Source of the DNA: Eimeria necatrix
Taxonomy: Eukaryota; Apicomplexa; Conoidasida; Eucoccidiorida; Eimeriidae
Length of the DNA stretch: 59,098 nucleotides
Reading direction: 5' to 3'
NCBI RefSeq assembly: GCF_000499385.1
Contig: NW_013652017.1
Coordinates: 27,501 to 86,598 of the forward strand
Each line of letters opens with the position of its first letter. The first letter of the stretch is position 1. The position numbers and the translations under genes are program-made. A model generated the notes under the pieces. That model did not search any database, had not been told where the DNA came from, and was given only the letters and a program-made list of their open reading frames with translations. Shown here in pieces: positions 8,400 to 20,584 of the stretch.

Positions 8400-11300
8400 T
8401 GAGTGCTCCTTTTGAGGCCCTGACCATTTCCAGGGGCCCCCAGAAGCTGCACACACCCAGCATGCAAAGTTGACACGAAAAAAACACTAAGACCGAAAGC
8501 CAGGCCTGGGAGGCTCACAGGGGGCCCCCCAGCAGGCGAAAGCAGAGGATCCGGGCCGGCTGGGAGGCGGTAGCCTCGCCTCTCATTGGCTCTTTGAATT
8601 CAAAATTTATTTTGAATTTAAAGAGCCTCTTGGTGTTCATATCGAGGAGGAAAATGACCACAGCTGAGCCCTCCACCCCTGCCAGTGGGGGCCAGTGGGG
8701 CCTGCCACAGGCTGCAATTCCCAGAGAGTTTAGCTGGCTAGCAATTATCGAATAAGTATTCAAGTGCTACTCTTCTGGCTGTCCAAGCTTCTCTATAATA
8801 GTGCATTTGGCCCATATGGATACAGTTAAACTTGCCTCATGGCTGTGTTGCACTAAGTTGGGCCGGCGCCTCACAGCTCAGTAAGCAGCGAAACCCTGAT
8901 GGGCGATTGAGGCTCGTAACTGCTTGTATTTCCTGCCTAATTGGTCTTATTTAATACCAGTCTTACGTTCTATTGTATTATTTCCATGGAGTAGATCACT
9001 GTAGCTACTGTAGGCACACTGGGGGCGCCACTGTAGTGTACTGATCTACGCAAGACATACTTTCCGTCCATGTCGTCAAAATGTTTGTTTTTCATGCAAT
9101 TACCACTACCCTTAGATGCCTACGCCTATCTCAGGTGCGATTTTGCCTCCTTAAACACACACAGTAGATGTAGTACACCGCGTTCTCGGCATGGGCTACG
9201 ATGTTACCTGTCCCACAACTTGCGCACTATATGAAATCCTCTCTACTGTCGATGCATCTGTTGCGAAACGTCTACCATATTATTAAAAGGCAGCTCTATT
9301 CCGAGCTTTCCAAACCAGAATTTCTCTAAGTCGTTCATTCATGGTTCTTGGCCAGGTAGGGAGGTGACCCGCACCAGTGCCGGCGTTGTCGCCAGCTCCA
9401 ATTTTAGGGTTCTCGTAGACATTTCCAGTTTATACACGTTATTTTGCTAATAAATTAGTTTTCTATTTTACTAGTAAGGAGTTTCCGCGATCGACCAACG
9501 TCGTAACCTCTTAACCGCTTATAGGTGACCAGTGGTGAAGGCCACGAGCAGGCCCTGTTGTAGTGCCTGCACACTGCAGTAGATTCATCTGTAGCCCGTC
9601 TTTTGCTGCAAAAGTCTCTGCTTCAAGCATTGAGAGACTTTGACAGTTTTCTTTCGTATTGCTAGAGTACACTGTAGTCCCTTTTCATGCGCATTGCGCT
9701 TAGACTGCTCGCCTTTACGCGGCTGTGGCTGCGAAGCAGTATTTTCCCCTTAATTTCCATCATGTTCACACGATTTACAGCAGGTCTCTCCATCCCGGCG
9801 AGCCCATTAGTTTCATGGGACCAACCCGTAGCCAGAAGTTGCTTCTTCTTGCACTAAAAAGCGACAGAGCATGCCTGATAACGCTTCAAGGGCTGCAGCT
9901 TGTTTCTGTCAACTCCAGAATATAGGCTTGGATCCAACTGATTCGCCGTCTACTGCGCACCTCCCTGTTAGCTTCCCACAAGTTGTCCAATGCTGCTGCC
10001 GCCCAACCAATGAGCTCTACTGTGTGCTATGGTGAAAGAAACAGGGTCCTGTAGAATCGAGTTTTTACCTTACTGCTCATAGAATAATAATTTTCCCCAA
10101 TATCCTTCAATCATCTTGAGTGAAGCTTGGCTTAGCCACTGCACAGTACTGCTAGTGCGCACGCACATGTCTCTGAACAGCAAAGACCAAGTAAAGGCTA
10201 AGATAAACATTTTTCTATTGTACCTACCAACAAGAGATTTCAACTCACGGTGTTCATGTTATTGCCTGACACTGCCTGCCCCAAACCGTGGCCTACCTGT
10301 GTGCCACCTTAAAGGTGGCCCGCTGCAAGAGCAAAAATGTTCCAAGTGAAGCAAATCGAGCTGTGCTCTTTTCATACAGCGCGAAATGTGACGTTCTCAA
10401 GGTTGTTCCAGCGCGGCAGTGTAATGCCGTGCGCTACAGAGATGGGCCACCTTATATTGGCTCTGGGTTTAGAGCCCCACACGAACGCTCTTCAAAACTA
10501 CACACTTTTCTGAAATTCAAGACGGCAGCTGGATTAATTTTCTGTGACACTAACACTGCGACTGGTTCAATTACGCTTAGCAAGAGCTCTTACGCCGCCA
10601 AAGGGCCATGTATTGAACGCATTGTATATGAGCACTGGCTGCTTTTTTTCATTTGTATGCATGAAGTAGCCAGGTTGTGTTTTGTGTTATATGGAACTTG
10701 ACGAGCGGCGGTTGCCGCTGGCACACCGGAGTTGTACGCCAGCGCATTGCGCCATTAGTCTTTTAAGTAAGTTTCTTACCTTCGTCGGCACAGCCTGGCT
10801 TACTTTAAAAAGCAAGCCGCCGCATTGTATTGCTGTTCCCAGTGCCTCATTCTGCCGCAATTAGGACGTAGCGTACTTACCCTACTCCCACGTTGTGACA
10901 CATTGTGACGGCAGAAAAGGCAGCCTAATAGAGTGCGAATATCCTACTCTGTCGTGGTTTTTTCCTCCCATCTGTTCGCTCCTGCTTGCTGCTGTAGAGC
11001 TGCCTAGAAAACAACTGAAACATATGCCTTGTAGCCGCAGTTCCGAAGAAAGGAAGCTCTCTGCAGTGCATTGACGAGATTTTGCCACCGAGGTTTTCCT
11101 TATTGTTCAAGAGTCCCAAGCGCATTTGCCATTCACCGAACTGGAGACGGTTGGCTACTTTGTTTAAATACAGTCCCAAGCCCCGCTTGTGCAGTAAGCA
11201 TTTGGCTTTGTAGCAACTACAGTTACATGGGTGCGCAGATGTGGGCATTTATCTTCATCTCCTGCAGTAAAGCCTTCAGTCTTACGAACAGCAAAAGCGC

Positions 11301-12275
11301 ATTCAAGGGAACACTGGGCAACTGCCTTCTTCATAGTGTCTAAATTCACAGGAAGTACTGAGTTTTAAGTCCACAGAAAAATAAATACAGAAAATGTCCC
11401 GCAGCCATTATGAGGTACATTGTGAACGAAATCATGAGAGCTCTTGCGAGCCTAGCTCAGCAAGAGCTTGCATCGCCAAAGGATAAAGATACATCGTAAC
11501 TTCTTTTGGGGTCGGCTTTCTTATGAAGTAAAGGTCACCACAACTCATCAAGAAGCATGCAATACGTTTCGAAAAAACACATCAAATTTGAAGACGTTTC
11601 ACAGTGTTTTCCTTTCGCAAATCCACATACACCAGTAACCCTGAACTTAATGTACTTACGTGAAAGAAGTTGAGGGCCGGTTCCTTAAAAAAGACGGTCC
11701 CCTCTGCAGCTTTTCGGCTTGTTTGCAGAAAGCAAGCAGCCACAGCCCCAGCGGCAGCAGCAGCTCACGTCATCACGATATTGCATATTTAATGCACAGT
11801 GTGATTTCTGTGAGTTCTCTAAAGCGATAGTCAACGTCATGATTTCCAGCTTAATATGAAGCCTTCATTTCTGTTGTGCATCCATGCATGCACTACAGAG
11901 GAGAGTCTATCTCCACAATAAAACTCTGCAATTTCGTGCACCTGATCATGCATGACTGTGTACGCACGAAAGCAATTGACGCAGGGTCCTGACCAAGTCA
12001 AGAAGCGCAAATAATGAGCTTCACATTGGATAAAGTTAGCACAATTCACAAGAAAAAGTTGGAAGCCATTTACCTGCAGTTCTTCCTACCTGCGTGCACA
12101 CCACACAATAGAGAACACTATCGATAGATTAAATCAAGTGGAGAGCAGCTCGTTGCTCCTTCCACGATTCCTTTTTAATAGGAGGTAAAAAAAGTGTGCT
12201 GAGTAAACTCCAACATCAGCAGGACGCAGCTCTTCGCGCCAAGCTCTTCTCTGCCGCTCCGTTCGCCGTCCCGCT
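8400..12275. other. Gene-poor unique sequence downstream of copy A
   Basis: The trinucleotide repeats stop near 8.4 kb and composition becomes even. Open frames are short and none shows a recognisable motif. The longest, plus-strand 10288-10701 of 137 codons, has no homology I recognise and no convincing splice partners. I call no gene here. Confidence 0.6.
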
Positions 12276-15006
12276 TTATTCGGAGGTTTCGGCAAAGCAT
12301 TCACACGCCTCGGGGGGGTCACTGTAAGGAGGTGCGCGCAACGCTGCAGAAAAATAGCAGTTGAATGTGTCATTGTGAACTTCGGTATGAACAAGTAATA
12401 TCACGGTGCTTTTATGAGATAACTCGCACTTCATTCCACTGCCTCAGGGACCGTGCATAATCCTTTAATTCTCAATGAGCGTTTCTACTTTACGACTCGC
12501 TTGAAAGCTTTTGGTGCCTTGCGCTCCTGAAGCTTACACCACGAAGTGCTCTTATGAAATGCAGTAAGGCTTGCCTGTCACATGCACCAAGATGTGCCCG
12601 ACCAAATTGCCCTCACGGGTGGATGTGATCTCAATTGTAGGGGCAGTCTTGCGCCTTGCTGTACATCCAGAAACTCGATGCTAATACGAACATTGCAAGG
12701 TGCCAGCTGAGCATTTTAGGGCTGCCGCGCTTGACTGGGACTCATATGTGTGGGTATTTGAAGATATCGAAAAATCGACAGAGAACTAGGCCTAGAAAAG
12801 AGTCAGTTCCCCGCAGAGAATAGTTTGCCTTACACGAACTTTCCGATAGCTGAATAACTGCATCAAGGACGCAGGTCTCCAAAGTACGTGTAAATTCGAG
12901 TAAGAGCTGCAGAGAGGAATGCACAATTGCAGAACCAAAAATATTGAGAATGTACTTGCAAGCTTGGGGGAAGCGAGGAATACAAGCAGCTCGGCTGCAG
13001 AGGTGCCTGAACTATTCATGGAGGGGGGAAAAGAACTTACCTCCATAGTTGGCCAATGCGGACGATGACGCTGCGTAAGCAAACATACAAACAAGCACGA
13101 GGAACCAATGGTAAAAAACTCCATTTCATATTTCAATGAACCTTTCTCTCTACGCACTGGAGAATCTTCATATGGTCATCATACCTCTAGGACAACACGA
13201 ATGCAGAAAGCGACACCCATCACTAATGCTTGAAATTCTCCTGAAATTGCATATTACAGAAGAATCGTACACGCCTTTTTTTTGTGTGCTTGCGTCGGTC
13301 TCTTTCCTCCTATTAGTCAAGCAGCTGCCGAATTGCTTTCGGGGAGATTGCAGATTCCAGAAAGAAAAACATCGGTGAGACACAAAAAAGAAAAACCTCA
13401 AGGTGCAGATTTAAGTAGAGACATCACAGCAGACATGGCATATCTCACTCATGCCTCACTAAAAATAGCTGAAACAGGGATTTTTGAAGGACAGGTGAAT
13501 TATACAGGCAGATTCGATGTTTATAAATTACGTGGATGCTTTGTTCGATGCGAGACTGACTTTCGCTCTCCCTAGGACGTCGTTGAGAGAACGTTTGAAC
13601 AAACTGTACGACACTCTTCAAGACATGTGTGTCCTGCAAGCCACCACAAATCATCAAACATTCCAGTTAAGCTTTTGTGAGCTCACTTCAGTTACAACGT
13701 GTACCGGATAGGCAGGGGCGCATAAATGGACCATCTAATTACAAGACACTAATAACATGCGAACAAAAGTCATCAGGCTGTCGGCTAAGCAAAGGAAGTA
13801 CCCGTTGATTTTCAAGTGCTGGAAACTCGAAGGGTCCAGATGATTGACTCTCATCGCCAGTCCCATGGCCTTCACTAGAATTGAAGCGAAAAGCACAAGC
13901 AATAGTGCGCCACGCGGTTGAAAGCGCTGTTCGCAGGCTACCTCTAACCACTGACGATGCATTGTTGGAGGCCGCACTACCTCCTTCTGCTACTGCGCCA
14001 CGGTTTCCTCCGCTCTGTTCATTTTCGTCGTTGCTTGGAGTCTGATTGCCGCAGGCCTCTTCATATGAAGGCAATGCTACTGGCCCGACTGCTGCATGCG
14101 GGCTTCTCCAGCTTTGTGTATCTCCACCGTTGCTTCGGGCTTCACTGCCGCATGCTTCTTCGTATGAAGGGAGCAGATCAGGTCCCCCTGCTGGATTTTG
14201 ATTTCTTGGGCTTTGTACGAAACTATTGCTGCCTTGGGGTGGACTGCGGCACGCTTCATCATACGTGGGTAACTCATCTGCTGCCGGTGACTGAAGTCCA
14301 CCTTCTACACTTTCCTCAGTGCCATTGCTGCTCTGGCCCTGATGGCTGCATGCACCTTCATATCGCGGCAATTGAAAACCCCGATCTCTCGTCGATGAAG
14401 TGATGGGAGCTTTATACAAGCTTGAACGATGTGGGCGCTAGCAAAAGGAAAAGCACACACATCCGCTGCAAGTCGGCTCAATTGCAAGACGCACACTGGC
14501 CTGCTGTGATAATACAAGGAATGTGGTAAAGACGGTGTCGAGCACAATTATTTAGCTGTTTTGTTGCCCTAAAAACTGCCAGGGGCAGAAGACGCACACT
14601 GGCCTGCTGTGATAATACAAGGAATGTGGTAAAGACGGTGTCGAGCACAATTATTTAGCTGTTTTGTTGCCCTAAAAACTGCCAGGGGCAGAAAGTGCAA
14701 ATCTTTGCCTGCAGGCTTTCTACCGTCGAGGTGTGCACTTTGCAAAGGCTTCACCCGGTCAGAGAGCCTCCTGGAAGAATCGCCTGAGTATCTATAGTTT
14801 TTAAGGTAAAGCGCACACTGAGCAACAAGGAATATGAGAGCGCTGAGAAGCAGTAGCGAAGATGGCGAACCAAAGGTCTGCTTCAGTGTCCTTGCCTTCG
14901 GCTGATTCTTTCTGGCTCTACGCAGCGAACCCGAATTTGGGAGTGCCAATTCATGTGAGTTTCTCTCCGAAACGTGGGGCATTTCAGAGTGCACCATTGA
15001 AGTCAT
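12276..15006 (-). CDS. PPxY-repeat anchor-peptide family, copy A
   Basis: Eight exons keep phase and give 423 residues: 15006-14755, 14437-13802, 13633-13561, 13240-13185, 13070-13041, 12906-12834, 12658-12575, 12343-12276. The start is the ATG shared by all copies (MTSM/MSAM/MTGAM). Residues 49-68 are a hydrophobic anchor (SSLLLLSALIFLVAQCALYL) after a basic stretch. RRLSD at 79-83 fits the PEXEL/TEXEL consensus. Exon 2 holds four repeats with tyrosines at 110, 143, 176 and 209, exactly 33 residues apart, in LPRYEGAC, LPTYDEAC and LPSYEEAC twice. Exon 4 encodes EFQALVMGVAFCIRVVLE. Exon 7 encodes TIEITSTREGNLVG. Exon 8 ends with APPYSDPPEACE and a short tail. The donor of exon 7 is GC, not GT. 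I recognise no described family. The inferred role is an exported or membrane adaptor presenting WW-domain ligands. Confidence 0.75.
14051..14374 (-). repeat. Four 33-residue LPxY repeats of copy A
   Basis: The coding repeat has a 99-bp period. Each unit carries Leu-Pro-x-Tyr-(Glu/Asp)-(Glu/Gly)-Ala-Cys followed by a polar Ser/Gly/Asn/Gln linker that looks disordered. LPxY/PPxY is the core ligand of group I WW domains, and an acidic pair plus Ala after the tyrosine is common in natural ligands. The invariant cysteine four residues after each tyrosine is unusual. Confidence 0.8.
14488..14693 (-). repeat. 103-bp tandem duplication in intron 1 of copy A
   Basis: Positions 14488-14590 and 14591-14693 are essentially identical. 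Copy B has this segment once. It lies wholly inside intron 1, so the coding frame is unaffected. Confidence 0.9.
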
Positions 15007-18000
15007 TTTGCAACAAGCAGGTTGACCCGCCAGCCCGCTGCGGAGACCCCCATATATGTTGACACGCAATGAAATATTAGATTTGAAGGTAGTAGGGAGA
15101 TACCGTTCTTGTGGACAATAAATTAGATCACAAAGGTTCGAGGAAATGAGCAGACATTTGTTGACCCAGACGATCTCGTGACTACTGCAAGCCGTTCACG
15201 CGCATAGCTGTCAGCCGGCTTCTCATTTGCATGAGGCTTGGCGTTATCCGAACTAGCTGATAACAAAATAATAGCCCCTAAATATGGTGCTTTCTCCCGA
15301 AAGATCTGCTTTTTGCCACTGCTCTGAGCCAAGGGATGCGATGTGAAGGGCCCTGGGTGCAGAACTAGTAGCGGCCCCACGTATAAGCGATGACGAGTCA
15401 CCTTACACCATGGCCGAGCTTTTCGCGTAAACAATGCCGTATCAGTAAAACTGCTAGGCTCATCTAGCTGACACATTAGTTAAAAATTGTCCTTTTGCTT
15501 GTGGTGCCGTGTCCTGCCGACTCTTAGAGGAACTGTTGACATCTGCAGATCTTTTCACGCCATCACTAACAAGCCTGAGTCTCCGGTCCTAACACCCTCC
15601 CAAACACTTTGCCGTTCTCTGTATATCATCTGTTATTAATTTCTCTCCTTGTTTGACTTCTGTCCCCAGGTTCCCCGACAAAACCTTTCTAGCTTCACGT
15701 TAAACTCGCCTCGTCGAAACTGGCCTGGAGCAGCGCACCGTTGGCCCTTGCAGACAAGTGCACTGCCGCTATTGCTAGGTTCTTGTGCTTGCAAAAGACC
15801 ACGAAAATGCGAAACAGATTGATGCAACAAAAAAGCCAAGAAGGCATCATCGTTTATGCAGGAGCAGCACCGTACATCAGACCGCTCTGTTCTACGGCAC
15901 ACGAGCGGAGAGCGTGACCTTCATTTGCTACGACTAGGTTGCAGCTCCATTGATGAGCCTTCTCTTTAATTGAAATTGTGGAAAGATTTTAAAATTTATT
16001 GTAGTATAGTACTTCATTCAGTGAATGCACTATTCAGTGGGACGCGAAAATGCCCGCGCGAGTTTCCGCCACTCGACTTGTTTGTCTGCTCCATTAGAGG
16101 CTTTTGCGCATTGGCTCGCCTTTTCGTAATCAAAGCATAACTTTTAGAGCTTAGAAATCACATTTGCGCCTTGTTACAAGGTTAGGTCTGCCGCGTGCGG
16201 GTTTAAGGGTTCTGGCTTTGCATATGAATGGTTGGTCCTAGGACACTTGTGACTCAGGCCTGCGTCGCCACTTCCTCTTCTGGACAATTTTCGATCCCAT
16301 TCCGCAAAGGGGGAGACGTTTATTCTGACGTAGCCCGTGCACTGTTCCGGGTGCTTCCGTTGTTTGGTCCAAAACGTATTCATGATTGCTTTTCCCGTCT
16401 AATAAAACAAGCATGGGGGTCTGAAATTTTTGGACCTATTTTTCAAGTTCTGTGCACCATTACACAGCAGAATGCTATCCTCGATGTACTCACTCCGTAC
16501 GTATGTCGGCCTCAACTCGCGCCTAACGGTTCTTCTAGGAAGAGATAGGATATATAGGATTTGGGCAGGCGAATAGTAGAAGTGTTTGCTGGAGGCGCTG
16601 ACCTTTAACGTCATCCCCACAGCTTCTGCTTGGTCGGCAGACGCTCCACAGAACGCAGTTAGGCTCATTAAAGCCGTAACATACCAAAGAATTGGTTTTA
16701 AGAGCGACGGCGAAACGGCCCTTGACGGCTTAGTTGAGTTGCGTGAAGGGCATCAGGTCTAAATTACCCCGGCCTTCAGACGTCATTTTCGCCAAATCTA
16801 AACATAGCAACCTCAATGAACTCCAACGGGCGTCGAAAGCAGGTGGGAGCATGCCATGCTTGTGTCTCTAAATAAAGTTGAGCCTTCGGAGCACCGGTCT
16901 TCGGCAACTTCCTCCCCAACATTCCGCCATTGCATGGCCTCTGTCTGACACAAAAATACTTTTAATTAAACCAGCTTAGCTGCTTATAATACTTCGCATT
17001 CTGGATGCATGGCACTTTAATTCGAGGAACCTGAATCAGGCTCGGATGCACACAGACTGATTCTCATTAGCTCGATGAATGAAACCTCAATCGATGTTTC
17101 TGCGGAAACAGCAGCTCATGCATTTGGACTTGAGTGTTTCGAAGTGTTTTGTGAGTCCTCTGCATGAAGAAATCTGGTCACCAGCACAATCTACATAATG
17201 AATTCGAGATAGCGTCAACACCGTAGACAACATAGATTAATGATTGATGGGAGGCCAACTTTACGTTGAAAAGACGAGACAAGGAGTTACCTTTCTCTCT
17301 ATTTCCAGATAAGGTGCTTTCTTTGTTTACATCTTCAACCGCTGTGCATTTTACTCAAACTGTACCTTACATCTTCAACCGCTGTGCATTTTACTCAAAT
17401 TGTACCAGTGGCTGGGGGTGTAAGCTAAAGGCATCGAAGGGAGAGAGCCTAGCATTTGCCTGGTAGAGCTAGGCGAAGACGTCGTGCATCCTTGTGGTCT
17501 AGAACTTCTGGACTGTGCCAGCCAGTGACCGAACTCTACTGGTACCTCTGCAAGCAGAGAACTACAAGCTGTGAGCGATTGAAGGGTACTTGAGCTTATT
17601 TGTTTAATTTTCGCATAGAAAGATTCGTACTACTCCTTAGGTATGGCTTGTTTCATTGTTTCGTGCAAGACGTTCCCGCGAGTTGCCTGTCACAGAGCTG
17701 TCGAAAGGGCCATGACTCCGGGAGCGAAGCACTGATTTCCAGACAGTTCAGTGACAGCAGGCCTAAATCCGATTAATGGCTTTTGCTTAATTCGGTAATG
17801 GCCACGTATCTTCAAACTCCTTGTTGGCCGCAGCGACTGAGTTGAGGTCTTTCTGTATCAACAATTTTAGGTAAGCGCACAGTAGTCGACTCGCTCAAAT
17901 GCCTCCGCACGGCTCCAGGAAATTGACTCCGTTATGTTTGCATTGTAGTCTTGTCTCCCTGTGCTATTTGCTTTTGAACCGGTTCTCCCCTAAGCTGCAA

Positions 18001-20584
18001 GTTGCTGCTTTTTCCCTCCATTCACTTAATCCTTCTTTACTGCCCAATATATTTTTTGAATGCTGCGGAACAGGCTGGCAGAAAGGAATATCTGACTTGC
18101 TGATATTTAACTTTGTTGCTTGAAACGCTTGTTTGGTTGTTTCATGTATTTGCGTACACAGCTGAACACGCCAATGCAATATGCGTCCTTTATATCTCCA
18201 CATACAACGAAATTGGTCATCTAACAGCTTTTGTTCTTCGAAGCTCCTTAATTGTGGCGTTGCCTTCTGCTGAGGCCTTAGTGGGCATATAAAACTTTAT
18301 GTAAAGATATGGTCACGCTATCCGAAAAAAGCCGAAAAGGGAAAGTGTTTAACTCAGAAAAAAATTCTAAATGACGCTGCAGTGTTAAGAAGATCGTAGC
18401 TCAACGTCGCAGCTGGAACAATTTTTGAAGAATCTTCTACATCAGTGCTTGCGGCCAACCCGGCAAAAACAGCTTCTCCAGGAAGTTACGTGAGCCGTAC
18501 GACACCTTCCACTAGCGCAAACATTGCAGCTAAGACAGGTTTGCAGTAAAAATATTAGTCTTCAATACATCGCTGTTTGCAGTGTACTTTATGGGCACCT
18601 GTTTATCCGTGACAGTCATGCATGCGCAAGCATGCACAGTTTGAGTCTCACAGTTCTGGCAATGGCATCTAGAAAATGGCTCGCCAAATAGATATATCTC
18701 GGATTCTGCTTATGCATCCGGTGTTGTTATTTGTGGAATTCGACCCCCAATTTATACAGACGGTCAGATGCATTGCCCTCATGGTCGGGAACCAGGTAGA
18801 GACGAAGGAGGCTCCTTATGTATACAAGGAGGCTAAAATGTGGTGCGAGTTACCAATGTTTCGCAGTGGCAGATCCCGACAACCAATGACGTGGAAAACG
18901 AGCAGACATCATGCATTGTACACGTCAATACATCCAACTCAGCTGTCCCCTGCGTCCATAGCCGCGTTGATTTTTTGTGGGGCAGGAGACGCCGAATTAA
19001 ACCACTCGCCTTTTATTGCAGCCTTTGGGAAATACCACTCTTCCCCGCGGGTCCTCAACTGACAGTTAAAGAAGCCCACGAAATCATGTGAAACAAGCAG
19101 ATACGGCTTGAGTCATGCTTGAACTGCAGTTCAAACGCCTCATACGGAAGCATCTCCAGGATAACAGCTCAATTGTATTAAATGTTTGATGAGGGTCGGA
19201 TGAGTTATATATAATTTTGCAGTGCCACGGCCAGGGACCCGAGCCTGTTCAGAGGCTTTTACGCTAATGAGAGATGCCAAGTAGTTGCCGAGATATGATG
19301 GACGTTTTGTTTAGTGGCTAATTTATTGCATTCGTATACATTGAATCACCAGGTGGCGCATATCATGGCGTGTGGTAGTTGCGGCCATTGCCAGTGCTGC
19401 TTCTAAAGATCCGTCTCTCTGTATGCCCATGGACTCGGCGGCCTTCCTTTTGCCGGTTCGGAATATCTGAGCCTCTGGCGAAGCTGTTTCCAGCAGGAGC
19501 AGGAGCAGCAGGAGCAGTACGTTACACCATTAGCTTTTCTCGTGTCTCTTCGCTGCGCTGGTATTGCATGCTTTGCTCTGAAGAGCGACTCTGAAGTTCT
19601 GCCGTTCCTACTTCTGTACTCTGTCACAATTTGCAAGCTTACCTACGCAGCTTCTTCCCAGGTCGTGGCAGTTACTACAATTGCTTGAGAGCGGTGCGAC
19701 AAGCGTACTTTCTTGCGGCAATTTCCTCGCACCGGTCCATTTTTGGTACTTCTGGTTAAAAAAGAAATGTCTTTGCCTTTTAGCCGCAATCTTGAAATCC
19801 AAGGGACTGCACTGGAACACAGTGCCAGCGTCTATAGATCCCATCATCCTCCAGGAGTTCCACGCTCGCTTTGTCCTCCACCAAATTAGTAAACTTAAGC
19901 AATCTTAAAGTGCGAAGCTCTGCGTGCGGCGAGCATTTGGCCTTATAGCATTGGGAGTCGCTTTGGCGCGCAAATGCGGGCTTTCACCTTTTTTCTATTG
20001 CAGTGAAGTCCTTAGTCTTCTCTCCAGTCGGGGTGCATTTTGCGGGGAATACTAGGTTCTTCACCCCAATGTAGCCTCTATATTCAACGAAATCACTGTA
20101 TTTTCGCGCTTCAATGTTACGAATGTGCAAGATGTTCCACATGCATGGTGGACACAATGGAGACGAAGTGGTGAGGTCAAATGCAAACTCTATTCAGAAA
20201 AAACTTGTGGCAGCATAAGCTAAAAGCTCACTTTGTCGTTACGTTCAGCGGTCACTTTTTCTTCAATGTGGGGTCAACATCCCATCAAGAAAGACTGCAT
20301 CTAGAACAAACGAGGCAAACTTGGAGTTCCCCCCGTAGTGCTTAATTCGGGCATACACCGTCAAACCAGTGGACCCGAACTCCAAGCGGGTGAACTAATG
20401 TCCTACACATTGCGAAACCTGCTGAGGCCCTGCACCATCAGTCTGTAGAGTGTAGATTCCTAGCGCCACAGATTTCACGCAAAATCCATCACGCGAAGGA
20501 AGCAGTTCTCCCGGACAGGTCTGTCTCTGCCGCTTGGTTTCCTACCACGTCTCATCCGGAGTTCCGGGTGAAGTACTGAGAGAT
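15007..20584. other. Intergenic DNA between copies A and B
   Basis: About 14.55-17.46 kb is nearly identical to 22.69-25.62 kb, so this spacer is part of a duplicated unit. It contains a 40-bp repeat present twice (17324-17406). A 106-codon plus-strand frame at 16228-16548 recurs at 24353-24670, but the DNA is near-identical, so its conservation does not show coding. An inverted fragment of the family lies at about 17.99-18.24 kb. I call no other gene here. Confidence 0.6.
17990..18245 (+). pseudogene. Inverted fragment of the array family (intron 6 / exon 7 region)
   Basis: The plus strand here resembles the minus strand of copies C and E across the end of intron 6 (shared GCTGCGGAACAGGC) and the acceptor GCGTACACAG, followed by CTGAACAC at 18162. 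That matches the exon 7 start of C (CTGAATAC) and E (CTGAACAC). It reads open as EHANAICVLYISTYNE, but I find no donor at the expected length and no flanking exons. It is best read as a relic carried in by an inversion. Confidence 0.5.

Noticed and set aside
10288..10701. 137-codon plus-strand frame as a surface antigen gene
   Set aside because: No signal peptide, GPI signal or SAG-type cysteine pattern can be seen, and no splice partners were found.
12134..12394. Frame-0 reading of the last exon of copies A, B and D as a longer C-terminus
   Set aside because: That frame has a stop in B and needs a different donor in exon 7. The phase-1 reading gives PPxY and a stop in all three, and copy C confirms it with a GT donor.
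16228..16548. 106-codon plus-strand frame conserved upstream of A and B
   Set aside because: The two spacers are near-identical DNA, so conservation is uninformative; it is absent upstream of D and has no recognisable motif.
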